A DNA stretch of 64,000 nt from Pseudisothecium myosuroides. Lineage: Eukaryota > Streptophyta > Bryopsida > Hypnales > Lembophyllaceae. Location: assembly GCA_951799445.1 (NCBI GenBank), contig OX637290.1, positions 374,501-438,500 of the forward strand, given 5' to 3'. A program made the position numbers and the translations under genes. A model generated the notes under the pieces. It worked only from the letters and a program-made list of their open reading frames with translations. It was not told the origin of the DNA and ran no database searches. Shown piece after piece: positions 10,706-22,452 of this stretch (within the stretch, counting starts at the first letter, position 1; each line of letters opens with the position of its first letter).

Positions 10706-10870
10706 GTAGTGCCCCTTATCTCCTGTCACTGCTTTATTGATCGTGAGAACTCCCGACGAGATCAATGATCGTGAGATATCACAATCACTGTTCTGGTGCA
10801 TTGCTTGTCATTTGCATTCCTTCCCCTTCGCTCGTACCGATGCTTAAGCGTACCAGTTCTGGATGTGCAG
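10706..10870 (+). other. Probable intron containing two decayed palindromes
   Basis: The donor follows GAG (GAG|GTAGTG) and the acceptor is GATGTGCAG|TTG, both phase 0. Removing it joins two parts of the transposase-like protein. Inside, TCGTGAGAACTCCCGACGA begins at 10741 and TCGTGAGATATCACAA at 10769; both are degenerate copies of the 16-bp palindrome. Confidence 0.55.
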
Positions 10871-11006
10871 TTGAATGCCGACTATGGTCTGCCGCTCGTG
10901 AGCCAGTCGACTATTAGTAGACTCAAGCGGGAGCACTTCAACGTCTCCATTAAGCCTGTCGGAAGTTCGTTTGCAAAATGTACTACGTGCGACGACCTAC
11001 AGCAGT

Positions 11007-14000
11007 TGTTGTACGCGCAATTTAGGCGTAAGTATCCTTAACACCAAAAAGATGATAAGATAACACGAAATATCGTCCCAGGAGATTCTAGTATGTTTCA
11101 GCAAGCTAAGGAGTATCCGGGTCGTAATCCAAACAACAAAACCCCAAGCAACACCCCTTTCTTTTCCTATTTCTTACACAATGGTCATCCGGATCCCAAT
11201 CCGGATCTATCCCTTTCCAGTTTTTGATTTGATCCGGATTCCGGGTCTCACTTCTTAACTTCGACTGGTTTTCTATTCCCTTGTTTTACCCTCAGGGTGT
11301 CCGCCTTTGATCTTTTAGAGGGGTAGGAACGCACCACTCATAGACATCTATTTCTCTGCACAAAACTTCACACAAAACAATCCTAACCGAGTTTTTATTG
11401 TAGAATAGAGAAAGTAATCATCCTCACAATTCCCCGGGTAACTTGCCCGGAAAACAGGTCACTCAGAATTGCATCCTTCCACTTCTACTACAATGACAAA
11501 TCAAGACAACCGGAACTGGAAGAGATTCGTGTATCTATCTACCAGACTCATCCTATGGTTGGCAGACCTTCCGGTGAGTGGGGATTTTCCGCTAGCGATC
11601 GCTTATCTCCGCTTGGAACCCTCCCTGGATTCCGGACTCGCATCCGCACCACTCCTTAGAATCGGATCACCGTTACGGCAATTTAAAGGTACCACGCGCA
11701 AGTCCTTACTCACAAGTCTAGTAAAGTTTCTTCACAAACTTACTCGCTCAAATCAGGTCCAACTAATTCTCAACTCGGATCCCCCCTCACCCGCCTTCTC
11801 TCACACTTTTGACACTCCATAAACAACTCAAGAAAACGCACACATAGCCAGAAATCTGAATGTCCACTTAGTGGCTCAAATTAGAGAAAAGAGAATATGT
11901 ACATAAGCTAATGCACACAAAATGGGCAAGGCTGGAATGAAAGGGCAACAGGCTGCCTTCCACTTAAAAAGCCCAAACAAAAAGCCAAAAAAAGAACACT
12001 TGAAAATCCAGGTGACCAATCAGTAACCAACCGTAATATCCGGAAAGTTCAAAGTCAACTACTCCTAAGAATCCGGAACCGGGCCCCACGCACAAAAAAT
12101 CTGCTCCAGATTAAAAATCCTAATACTGCAAACATACTAACTACTTTCCCCGCTTTGATTTCTTCGATCTGCTACTCGGCCCTGCAGGTGGCTTCCTACT
12201 TGATTTCGGTGGGGTAGACTTCGTTGCAGCCCGGGTCGGAATCTTCCGCTTGATCGGTGGCGGGTCGTCATCCGAGGCCGTCTCATCCTCGGAAATGAAT
12301 TCCCCCTTCTCGGACTCCTGGATCATCTCCACTCTGGCCTCTCTCTATGGTGAATCGTCCAGCTGAATCGGTGTTGTATTCTTCTTGGGCGATGCCTTCT
12401 GCATATGAGTAAAGTCGACCGGATTGGTCCGAGCCGGGTTTGACAAGGCCCCCATCCGTTGGATTAAATCGCTCCGGACGGATGTTCCGGATGTTGGAAC
12501 GGTACTCCCTGTTACTACCGGAATCGACTGGATACTCCTTATCTGGCCGAACTTAGTGGTCTTTGTCTGGATCCGTGCCTGACTTGGAGTAGGTCTTGGG
12601 GATGGCTGTAGACTGATCCCTAGCCCCGGCTTCTGGGGCGTCTTCAACAAGTCGACGTTGGGCAGCTCCGGAAAGTGGGTGAAGTCCAAGGGCTTGTTTG
12701 GGTCGAGGTGCCCCAAAAATTGCGACATCTCCTTCAAAATTCCTTCCATCCGGGCCTGGAAGTCCACCAAGATGGTTACCACCTTGGACCTGGATAAGTG
12801 GCCTATGCCACTCAGCTGATTGCTGAAGAGTCGAGATTTGACCACAGCTTCCGCGGGCTGCTCCACCAACGCGGTCAAATTGTGGACGAGTTGGAGAGCT
12901 TCAGTCTCCTTCTGCCGTCCAACTGCGGCATCCGTCTCTGCCTAGTTCACCCGACTTAACAGGTCATCCCTTTCCTTCTCCAAGCTCTTAATCCGCTCGT
13001 CCTTCTCACGAATCAGATCCGGGCTCGGTAGTTTCTGGATCTAATTTATGATATCTTCCGGCTCCACCTTCAGCTCGACCGCAATCCCCAGGATCAAATC
13101 CGACATGCCAAAATGCATGTGCTTGGCCTCCTCCATCCACTGCGTTCCGACGTCGAAGAAGTCCGACTGTAGTTCCGATCCCGGGGGCTGACTCGGCTCT
13201 CCTTTTTCCGGGGTCGACTGTTCCACCCTCGAGTTTGGATCGGTCGACTTCCTTCTCTTCTCCCGTTTGTCGACCAGGACCTGCTGCTGCGGTTCTTCTT
13301 CCTCGTCTTCGTCTTCTTCTTCCTCCTCCTCTCCTTCGATTGGAGTATTCGGTGGAATTTCGTGCGTGAGACCATACTTTACGATTTCCAATCCGGTGTT
13401 GTAAATCACCACCTCTTCACCAGTCAGCACCTCCTGATGGTAGTACAGGTGAAACAGATACGGACTGAGAAGACTCGGCTATCCCTTCCCTACATGCGAC
13501 ACCAGTTTCTTTACTATATTGGCTAGGACTTTCCCCCAGTGGACTACCTTATCTTCTAAAGCCCCAAAGATAGTGTTGGCCACCGTAACCGTAACTTGGG
13601 TGGGCTTTTCCGGATACATGATCGAAATCAGAAATTCCAACACCCGTTTCTGCCTAGCGTCCTTACAGTCACTCACGAGGTATCCGTCCTTAGTGGTAAC
13701 CGGATTACGGAACTTCCCAATCCCGTACTTCTCTACCTGAGAACCTAATCCGGTCCCGTTCTTCTCAAACCCGTATACGTCAGCCCATACATCCGCCGTC
13801 CATGCTCCGGGTTGGCCTCTCACAGTCAACTCAAACTGATTTGGGACCCCCGAGATCAGCTGCTCCAGCATCTCCATGTCCTTAACATTCCATGGTCGGT
13901 GGATCAAACCTACGCACCCCATCCGAGTCAGATCTGTCTCTAACTCCTTCCGGTGCGTTGGGTCGGTGGGAATAGCCGGTCTAACTATCCGAGCTGTGAC

Positions 14001-14476
14001 AGAAGGTCGACGCGCTACCGGGTTGCTGGACTCCGCCATAGTTTACTGACACCGACCACTAAATCCGGTGCAATCGGCTCCGACCTCAACCGTCTCTCCC
14101 TGTCGCGATCTCTAACTCACCACTCTTTCTCTCAGCTAAGTGCGCAAGACAATCAGCAAAGTGAAGAATGAGGAAGATTAGGTCTGGCGAGGGTTTAAGT
14201 ACTAATCGGGCTGCCGACCGTTCCCCTTGACGAACAGAAAGAGGTCCGTTCCCGTAACGGTTCCGTAGCAGCGTAGGTCGGATACCTATTCCGTAGCTCG
14301 TTCCGATCTGACCTAACTCGGATTTAAGATCCGTTTCTGCTCTCGAAAGAACCCGGTTTAAAGGATCTGAAATCTCGGATTCTAACTATCCGGAATCTAT
14401 CTGTTTCCGGATCTAATTTCTTACTTACCAAAGTTTTGAAATTTTTGACTAACTACTACCCTATTTCTAAGCTACA
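11007..14476 (-). mobile_element. F2 unit: ~3.47-kb LTR-type element carrying a gene
   Basis: On the minus strand it opens with TGTAGCTTAG (14476) and closes with GCGCGTACAACA (11007). A second copy at 62859 has the same closing end. It contains one long minus-strand frame, a ~437-bp leader before it and ~1.13 kb after it, the same plan and length as the F1 units that have target duplications. The flanks do not match (GCAGT left, TCTTT right), and both sides are transposase-like sequence on opposite strands. This copy therefore probably marks a recombination junction. That it is an LTR is inferred from its likeness to F1. Confidence 0.6.
12141..14039 (-). pseudogene. F2 LTR-borne protein, interrupted only by four in-frame TAGs
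   Basis: A single frame of 633 codons from the ATG at 14039 to a TAG at 12141. It contains four internal stops, all TAG (13479-13481, 13041-13043, 12942-12944, 12345-12347), and no frameshift is evident. The N-terminal ~185 residues are the conserved domain shared with F1 and F3: DLTRMGCVGLIHRPW, a W..DVWADVYGF segment, KDGYLVSDCKDARQKRVLEF, YPEKPTQVTV, ANTIFGAL and PYLFHLY. Then follow an E/D-rich run, a coiled-coil region, a P/T/S-rich region and a basic tail ending in a run of K and R. No reverse transcriptase, protease or integrase motif is present and the fold is not recognised. A chromatin- or RNA-binding accessory protein is a guess. Confidence 0.6.
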
Positions 14477-17138
14477 TCTTTCCCTAATGAGTTTCCGTGC
14501 TCCCACACAGCCCCATCATAGGGACCTTTACCATGGCCGGACCCAAAAAAACTCCAGACACATACACAGCCACCAGTAAGGGCAAGATACCGACTAACAT
14601 AGTACCAGGGCGCTTTGCTTTTGAACTGATTAGAGCAGCCATTGGACCAAATCCAATGCTGCTTTGGATAGAAGCCAGATTCATACAAACTCTTCCAATG
14701 TAAGTTCAAGCAATGCTGTACGTAATAGCTGTCATGACTTTTGTCATCTGAAATGTAGAAATTGTACCTCATCAGTTTGTTTGTACTTGGATCCATAGGG
14801 TCTGGATTCAGGTTTCTAGTCCACGAAATTTGGACCAGGATGGAAACCTGGTAGCTGTGCCAGTGCATCGACTGTACTTCATTTTGCACCTCAAAACTAT
14901 AATTCTCTGCAAAATCAATCACAAAGACAACACCATCTGCCGATATGTTTTCCAAGCTCTTCTTGAATTGTGCATCTTCCCACCTGGCTACAAAGTTATG
15001 TTTAATAAAACCTTGCAATTTAGGCTTCAAATACTCTAAAAATTCAGCAGAAGACGTGGTCTTATAAGTGAGACAAAGCTTCTTCCTTTCAAGTCCCTTT
15101 TTAGTTACAATGTCTTTCATTTCATATCTCTTCCACAAAACCATGAGAGGGGAGGAACCAGCTTCCTCAACCGGACACACTGGTAAGTAATCCGCACCAC
15201 AATTTTCACAATCTCCATACAAGCAATCTCTAGAATGCCATTGGTCAAACTCACCTTTGGGACACACTACAGATTCCCACAAGGCTGTGGTCCCAGGATA
15301 CGTCATAGTCTTACCATGGCAACTAGTTCCATTGGCACTTGGAACCGCGCACACCTCATCGCAATCGCAAGTACAGGTAAAGGCGAAGTGGATCCCTGAT
15401 TGCAGCCTCATGTAGTTCAAACCCTGGAGTAATTCTTGGAATTCTACGTGATAAATGCAACAACATACATTCCGCTCCCTCATACGCTTCACCCAAAAAG
15501 GACGTAGCATGTCAAAAGATCTCTTACCAATTATCACATGAGGACTTGCTTTTTGAAACCGCAAAAAAAATTCCATCTGTGCACAACACCAAAACAACAA
15601 AAGTGAATCTTGGAACCACCCAGCATCCATAACCGCAATCCGGAAGCCCATGGCAAGGGGTGAAGGAATTCAGATATCTGAACACGCTGAATACAGTAAA
15701 TGATCACCCCAGAAGCCGACAAGAATGGCAGAAACTGCCCCTGAAATCCCCCAGTAATCCACAAAGTAGCCCAATGGAGGTGGAACTTGGTCAAAACTAG
15801 AAACAACAATCCAAATTTGCCCACTCTCCCACCAAGTTCACCCTCAACCAGCCCAGTATGCCACAAATCACACCGTAGTCCCTAAACAAGCAAGACTTGT
15901 CCCCCCCTAAACCAGCCCAATATGCCACAAATCGCACCATAGTCCCTGAACACACAAGATACATCACCCACTAAACCCTGAACCCGCTCACTGTCCCACA
16001 AATCACCCCCTAGTCCCTGAACATGCAAGATTCATCACCCCCTAACCCTTGAACCCACTCACTGTCCCACCAATCACACCCTAGTCTAGGCACTTCGTCA
16101 CACCTCACCCGAAACAACCATGCATGTCCAGTAAAGGACCCAACACACCCAATATCCTAGCGTAGTCCCTAAACTTGCACACTTAATCAGCAGAAGAACC
16201 CTAAACCCGCCCAGAACCAAACCTTACACCCTCAACCCGGCCAATTCATCACAAAGAGGATCCAAACACGCCCCAGAGTCCACCGTAGACACTAAAATTG
16301 GCCACTCGATGACAAAGTAATCCCTAAACACGCTTGATAACTTGCAAAGTAAACTAGTCAGACTCATGCATGCATCCACACAGAACAAAGGTGGAAGTGA
16401 ACACCAACATCGTGAACCGCAAGTCACCTTCACTCCTTAATGCACCCTAAACCCTGTAAGCTTCCCAAGATGAATCACAAAATGTAAAATGAAGTGAATT
16501 ACCTGAGATTCCATCAAGTATTGTGTTGGCTTTGTGTCAATGGCACCATCCCATAATCTCTTCCGGACGACTTCTTTTCTATTTGGACTGTTCCGAGTCT
16601 CACAAGCCCACCACAACATAACTACTGCCTTTGTGTCCTTATCCAGAACATCTGCCCTCCGTTTTCTTATAGACAAGGTCCATTTGAACAGTGTGCTTGC
16701 TTCCATAACCTTCCTACAAGCTACTGCTAGTGCAATATTTCGCGGATGAACTTCTAAGAGCCTAGCTTGGCCGCGCAAGGACGAACTGGAGCTCCCACTA
16801 ACAACTGCAGTAAGAATGGCATGTTTTGTGCCCAATTGTGCAGCCGTTTTGGGGACTTTGACCTCAGAAAGAGACTGCTTTAATCCATTAACAATGTCTG
16901 AGTGAATCCTACCAAGAGACCCTAGATGAAAAGAAGTGCTCAGCAAATTGGTTGAGGAACCTGTATAATTGAAAACCCTCTGCAAAACACAACTTCGATC
17001 TTCAGCAGAGGTAAATTCTTGTAAGGTTTCATTGATGCTGTGAAGGATAAGTTGAGCGCCCTGCCGGATGTCACGCGCGGACACTTCAAAAGAACTGGGC
17101 TCAATAATACTTGCAAGGGCATGAGACTGCTTCTTCAC
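14477..17138 (-). pseudogene. Second transposase-like gene with a DDE-like core, two exons
   Basis: Exon a (17138 or further upstream, to 16503) and exon b (15576-14477) are joined by a phase-0 intron, 16502-15577 (CAG|GTAATT ... TGTGCACAG|ATG). Exon a has a WWACETRNSPNRK motif. Exon b has LRPFWVKRMRERNVCCC, a Cys-rich block (CTCDCDEVC, CLYGDCENCG), then a likely catalytic core: VVFVIDFAENYSF (first Asp), WIWSNGCSNQFKSK (where WSDG is usual, so Asp is replaced by Asn) and FFGSGHGKGPYDG (last Asp). From memory the combination is typical of an unnamed eukaryotic transposase-like family. After DGA the frame shifts, and sequence stops at the F2 end, so the C-terminus is lost. The intron holds a 64-71-bp minisatellite. 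Confidence 0.55.
15840..16270. repeat. Degenerate 64-71-bp minisatellite in an intron
   Basis: The word AGTCCCT recurs at 15877, 15941 and 16012, with a related AGTCTAGG at 16083 (periods 64, 71 and 71 bp). Each unit carries variants of CCACAAATC and CATCACCCC plus CCCTAAACCC-type telomere-like words. The same word composition continues, more diverged, to about 16270. Confidence 0.6.
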
Positions 17139-17139
17139 C

Positions 17140-18780
17140 CGACAGATTCTCCGTCGCTCAGCCGGATCTGCTGGTGTACGCGCCCGCTCGGCCGGATCTG
17201 CCTATATGCGGGCCTTTGCTCTTTCAGCCGCCCATGGTTTCTTTTGCCCAAAACGATGGGCCGCAATCTCCTGGTTCCCCATCACCCTACCCTTGAAAAC
17301 AGACGTGCCACAGCCTTAAACCCAGCATGTGGCAAACCAAGTGCACGAACACACAAAATGGGGACTAAAATCGCAGTGCCCAACCCAAAACAATAAGCTT
17401 GACAAAGCGACCATGTACCAGTGCCTTCTTCGCATGAAATAAACCACAATCTTGCTGTCGCACCCTCAGCAATCAGCAATAGGGAGATAGAGCAGGATTC
17501 AAAAATCAAGCAATTGCAGCGGGCTCCCGTAAAGTATTCCAGTGCCCTAGCACTCCAACACCCATCACAAGCCACGCAACGCCAGCATAACCACGCACAA
17601 ACCACGCCAAGACACCCTAAACCCTAAACCATCGCTCCATCCAAACACTGCAAAAAATTTGGAGACAATGACGTTGGGAAGCAACCTAGCGTGTCAAGCA
17701 CGAAGTTAGGGTTTCAAGCACGAAGTTAGGGTTTCAAGCACGAAGGCTCATCGCAACCACTCGTCCTCGACAACGATGAACGGTGTAGATCTCATCCGAA
17801 AGCCCTTGTCGTCGGGACCAGGGAGATGTCATCCGTTTGTCCTACGTCATTAGTAACGTATTCGTCTTCAGCTGGCACTCTGTCCATCCATGATTGCAGG
17901 CATAAATCCAAAAAAAATGCAAAAGTACCTTTGTCTTCAGTCGCGGCTAGAACCTGAAGTGTAGTATAGTTAAGGAAAAAAAAATTTGAAAAAAAAAAAT
18001 TAGGTAAGAGAAAAGGACTTCTGAAAATTTAGTGTTTAAAAATTCCTTAAAAAGTCCCTAGCAAACATTTAGGAAAGCATTACATTACAAGACATTCATT
18101 TCTAGAAACTTTAACTCAAACTCTAGAAGAGATGTAGTCCCCAAAAGTCCCTTGGTTGACACAAAGGGGTAAAAAAAGTCCTTTTCAACTTTTGCTGACA
18201 GCAAATTTGTCACACTCACTTTCATTCAAAAGTCCCTATAACTCATATACAATATTAAAAAAAACAACTAAACTCATACAACTATTGGACATCAAGTTCA
18301 TTATCCTAAACCAAGTTGTTTCATGAGGAAAAAAAATCAAGAATGCCTTCTACATCAATTTGAAAATGAAGTGTTCGTAGTTTTCAACATTGTGACACAA
18401 AATTGAGCCCGTCAACCATGCATCCACCCAGTACAAACCTCAAAGTATGTGACATTTTCAAAATCGGTTCACCACGCAATGAAAACCATCAAATTACTTG
18501 AGAATCAATGTACATATTAAACAATATATGTTAGTTTATATATATATTTCACTTGTAAGGAAATGAAATCTGGATTCATGTGATGGAAGAAGTCTTCTAA
18601 AAATGTACTGCCTCAATGGAGCACTGTATAATAATTTTTTGTATTCTATTAATAGTATTAAAAGGGTTCACGTGTCAGCGCCCTCTATAAACAAGAATCA
18701 CTTGTCCAAGCACGGGTTCCGGACACGGTTTTAGGTTTTAGGGGAGTCCTTCGCCGCTTCCACTGCCTTCATCTTTGCCC
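17140..18780. other. No recognisable gene; short tandem repeats
   Basis: A roughly 24-bp unit (TCAAGCACGAAGTTAGGGTT) is repeated three times at about 17695-17750. From 17920 to 18660 the sequence is AT-rich with no long frame. Upstream exons of the minus-strand transposase-like gene may lie at 17140-17420, but I could not fix them. Confidence 0.35.
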
Positions 18781-18898
18781 GCCCTTTCATAATATACTTG
18801 TATCGAGAAGTCCGGTGCGGCGTACTTCCAATGCTAAATGCACTACATGCCCCCCCCGAGAGTGATTCACTGTCAGTTGCCTTCCGCTTGGAATTGCT

Positions 18899-19657
18899 TC
18901 AAGGAATCTGTAGGTTCGACACAGATGTGGAAACTCTCGGAGGCGGTGTAAGCCCCAATCTATTAGCACTATTTTGGTACGCGTGTCTATTTCCAAGTGA
19001 AAAGCCACCTCGTAGAATCCTACGTCGGAAGCTACCGTTACCAGATTGCATAGACTCGCCACTAATAGATTGTTGTGAAGGAGACCCAACATCTAAGAGG
19101 CAAAGAATCTGACTTGCACTAGACGAATCCAATTGGCCCTTCCTATTTCCACCCGTCTATGTGATATCTTCCTTCCGACTTGTGACTTGGACAAGGGTAT
19201 GCTCCGGTGTAGGGTTTGACGGACCATCATCCTCGACTCGACAGTCCGCAGCCTCTTCTTCAACATGTGCATAGAGTTTCCTGTTGGACGTAATTTGGTT
19301 ACGTTTAGTGGGCGAATACAGCCGTACTTCACCTGGTGTAGACTCTGCCCGCTTCAACGGCGATGGCGAGCAAAGCGGGGTCCTCAGTGGTCCTCGACTA
19401 GGAGGGCTGTCCACAACGCCTTTTTCAACATTCCCCTTTGAAAAATCGATGGCTGTTGATGCAGCGTCCGTGGCGGTACACATTATATAAAGTCTTGAAT
19501 GGGGTTCTTGAAAGCAACTCCCTCCACCTGATTCAGACATTCTTGACAATGATGTCTCCAATCCAGAACGCAAACTCCTGGTTAGCTTGTGCTCGAGTAG
19601 CGAGCGAAAAATAGATCCACCCACCTGAACGAATAAGAGTATACAAGAATGAGGCAC
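18899..19657 (-). pseudogene. Unknown Ser/Pro-rich protein with in-frame stops
   Basis: One frame runs from 19657 to a TGA at 18899-18901, with an internal TAG at 19157-19159. The product is rich in Ser, Thr and Pro, with several SP/TP sites and an acidic EEEAAD stretch. It has no recognised domain. It lies just downstream, on the same strand, of the FCP1-like gene and could be its continuation or a neighbour in the same element. Confidence 0.3.
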
Positions 19658-19852
19658 ACAACATTCTCGACCCGAGGATTATCAGGCAAACTTGAAATGA
19701 CGGAAGTAGGAAAAGAGGTTATAATCCCGCATTGAGAAACTGACCAAACTTTATAATCATCAATGAAAAAAAATACAAAGCAATACCAAAAACATTTACA
19801 AAATTATCCTTTAAAAAATCAGTTTTGGTCCAAACATGCGGCATCATGTTCC

Positions 19853-20845
19853 TTATTTCCTACAAGCCTTGGGCTCGATAACTAATTTAATCCCAGGCAC
19901 ATCGTAACGGATCCCAAGGTTGGCAGCCGACTCTTTCATTCATTTTACAATATCCTTCATTAGGTAATTTGATTTCGTCAACGATTTTACACCAATACGA
20001 TTGGCCTCCACGTACTGCTGTAAGCGCCCTGGTTCACAACCCTCCTACACCCGGCGAAGCCAGGGGACGAGGCTACCTATAAGAAAATTATCCCCAGGCA
20101 TTTTATGATCCCACGGCTGCAGAAATATCGCATTCCAATTCTCATTACACACACTCTTCTCGGGCAAGTCGTCAATGAGAAGAATGTTGTCTTTGCTAAA
20201 AGACGTGTCGTCACTAGAATGCGAGAACAAGTGGTCAGCCAGCACCTTTAGGTACATGAGCTTGTACGTGTCTCTAGAATGGTGGAGGAATTTTCCTTTA
20301 GAGGTTTCGATCTTCCCACATTGTTCCTGTCCTAGAATGTCGAAGGATAAATTTTCCCCCCCGATAAGGAATTCCGCCACGGGCTCCATGTTTTTCTTCA
20401 CCATCAAGCTCCAAACTACTACACGATTTGCGAATGGGAAGATCTCTGCGATAAATTCTTGAAGACCAGGGCGAACGTACACGGCCTTCGTCCCTACGAT
20501 AGTTGGGAATTCATCTGAAAATACATTGTCCTTGACATTGTACGTCTTCAATCCCTTCGTTAATGACGTTTTACCCACGCATTCACAAATAATCCCGTTC
20601 AAGTCGAGTACAACGTTTAACCACTTCACTTGTTGCCGGGAAACAAAGAAGGACACAATCGGCGCTAGACTGTCTTTGTGACCCTCCGATACTACCTGAT
20701 CAAAGCAAAACACAAGAGAGATGTAGTACCTGTTTAAATGCGGAATCAGGTGAGCCAGAAAGCAGGAAAAAGCATTGAATCCTACTATGTGACTATAGGA
20801 CTCCTCCTTTAATGGACTGTTTGAGGGCCAACGGATGGTGCACAC
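19853..20845 (-). pseudogene. FCP1/NIF-like HAD-fold phosphatase domain, decayed
   Basis: The frame opens at a GTG at 20845, so an upstream exon is likely. It reads through a TAG (20042-20044 region) and a TGA near 19950 to a TAA at 19853-19855. Motif I of the HAD fold is VVLDLNGIICEC: the nucleophile Asp is present, but the second Asp of DxDxT/V is Asn. VYVRPGLQEFI and NRVVVWSLMVKKN match the next conserved strand and helix. ILLIDDLPEK, in the motif III/IV position, supplies the paired acidic residues. Known: FCP1/SCP/NIF phosphatases need both aspartates of motif I. Inference: a divergent, probably inactive or binding-only domain in a mobile-element context. Confidence 0.55.
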
Positions 20846-21207
20846 TTCTTACATTTTGTGGCTGGACAAAAAACATCGACAATACCAATTCATTAGGCGC
20901 TAGTCGACTCAATTTATGTCACGTATGTTATATTTAAGCAAAATAGATTAGGATACATCCGGAAAAACTATCGAGCCTACGATACCTGTCATTACATTCG
21001 TACATGCAAAAACCATACTACGACAACCGAATCTAAACGAGCTAAAAACGAAGTCACAGAATGGGCTGGTTGTTCACGCAAGAAATCACAGAGTGGTCAC
21101 TCCATCTTGTCAATCAGAATGAATCAAAATAAGAGCCTCCAATATGGAACAACAGGTTCATAGAAACCAAAGAAACGCGTGCATTCAGAACATGGCATTT
21201 TCTGGAC

Positions 21208-21890
21208 TTATATGAAATCATAAGGGTCGGAGGAGTCAGGAGAATGTACCTCAAGTGATTCATTCGCCTGAGAGTGGTCCACGACTTTTTTGATTTCCTC
21301 CTCGACATGCTCGTCGTCCTCTCCTTTGTAATCGACTAGCTGCTCATTGACTGGAGGATTCTTGTAGTGCAACTCGGCGTCGTCAAATCTCAAAGTATCA
21401 TTGCCACCTTCCTCTTGCTCCTGAGCGGCTGGAGCGATTTCCAAGCCCAGGTCGTCGTACAACTTATCCTCGTCTCGAGGATAAGTTCTGGCAGCCTCTG
21501 AGCTGCCTCCCTCAGTAGTTGTACACAACTTCAACTGAGGGACAACGTCCTCTGTCTCTTGTGACTCCTGACAGGCTGTAGGCACACCGCTCCCACTTCC
21601 AAGAGCAGCAGTGTCTTCTATTGGAAGGGGCACCTTCAAGGAATTATCCTCGGGTTGAGGATAACCTGGTTCACCCAGGTCTGTAATCTCAAGTTGGGAG
21701 ACTTGCAAACCGGATAAGTCTGTCACCTCTCGAGGCCTTCCGCTAGCGATGCTTGCTCAACCTGAGACTCAGTCGGCTGAGAAGAGAATGGAGACTCCAG
21801 TTCCTTCAATTTCTGCTTCAATGCCTCATTCTCGGATTTCTAGCTTTCCGAGTATTCCTGGACCTCCTTAATCCTACTCTGGGTGCAAGC
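21208..21890 (-). pseudogene. Acidic coiled-coil protein remnant, possibly of the LTR-borne family
   Basis: An upstream stretch (about 21890-21740) reads as coiled coil (KSENEALKQKLKELES) with an in-frame TAG. It runs, after a frame change near 21730, into a 172-codon frame starting at a GTG (21726) that is rich in Glu and Asp and ends YDFI at 21208. The order coiled coil then acidic tail recalls the C-terminal half of the F1-F3 proteins, but the conserved N-terminal domain is not present, so the link is weak. Confidence 0.3.
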
Positions 21891-22242
21891 AAGCTAGTAG
21901 GAGCCACTAGTGGACATTAGGGACCTTCTTTGAAGGTTGGTTTTACTCCAAGGAGGTGCCAGCTGTGGTTATTAAAGGTAATTAAAGGTAATTAAAACTG
22001 GTAGTATGAGTCACCTGACACGTACTACGTGAAATTAGCTACTGTATTGTATAGGCGGGACAGGGAACATTCGAATTTTCCCTCGCATTGCTCAGGCGTA
22101 GTCTCTCTCCGACCTGTCTGTCGTGAATCTCCCCACGCTGCACCTTGTGGTTTGTCAAGATCAGAGTTGTTGTGCATAGTAACAATGAGGGTTTAGGGTT
22201 TTGAGAGAGAATCTGCAGACTGTATTCGTTTGAGATTCAGTG

Positions 22243-22452
22243 ATGGAGGAGACGTGGATACGCCTAGAGAGTTTTGGCAAGGAAGAGAAACGCCCGTGTC
22301 GAGAGGGTTTAGGAAAGGACTTTGAGAGGAGGCTCAGCATGAAGCCAGAGATCAGTGTACCGAAGTGTAACGAGGAGATCGCGTTCTACAACGCACAAAC
22401 TGAGAAGTTTTTTGAAGAGGAGAGGTGTGGGAGCACAAAATGTAAAGATAAG
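22243..22452 (+). CDS. Possible first exon of an unknown gene
   Basis: An ATG at 22243 opens 70 codons that end at a good splice donor (AAG|GTTAGT at 22452/22453), with a TAG six bases further on. The product is highly charged (KEEKRPCREG, EKFFEEER). No family is recognised and the following exon was not found. The F3 unit lies immediately downstream and may have been inserted in its intron. Confidence 0.3.

Larger units (their letters stand above)
9425..11006 (+). pseudogene. Transposase-like gene, N-terminal part, cut by an LTR
   Basis: Exon 1 (9425-10705) has 427 codons from an ATG. A phase-0 GT-AG intron (10706-10870) joins exon 2 (10871-11006). The first ~270 residues are a domain I do not recognise. 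A cysteine cluster (CCRRLCC, near residue 273) is followed by VCGKTWYIIHGIPKSTYHSY (near 331-350, helix-turn-helix-like), NADQMPH near 392, and in exon 2 a SFAKCTTCDDLQ cysteine motif. From memory, this order is that of a large transposase-like family of lower plants and other eukaryotes whose C-terminal half carries a QLDNxxxDNKN...GHxHxDID core; that half is absent here. The exon breaks off at 11006, where unit F2 begins. One palindrome is inside the coding sequence (9791) and two decayed ones are in the intron. Confidence 0.6.

Noticed and set aside
12141..14039. Reassigned UAG codon in this organism
   Set aside because: TAG occurs where other copies have Trp as well as Gln, and it occurs with frameshifts, TGA and TAA in other elements. 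Decay by C-to-T change is simpler. Kept only as a secondary possibility.
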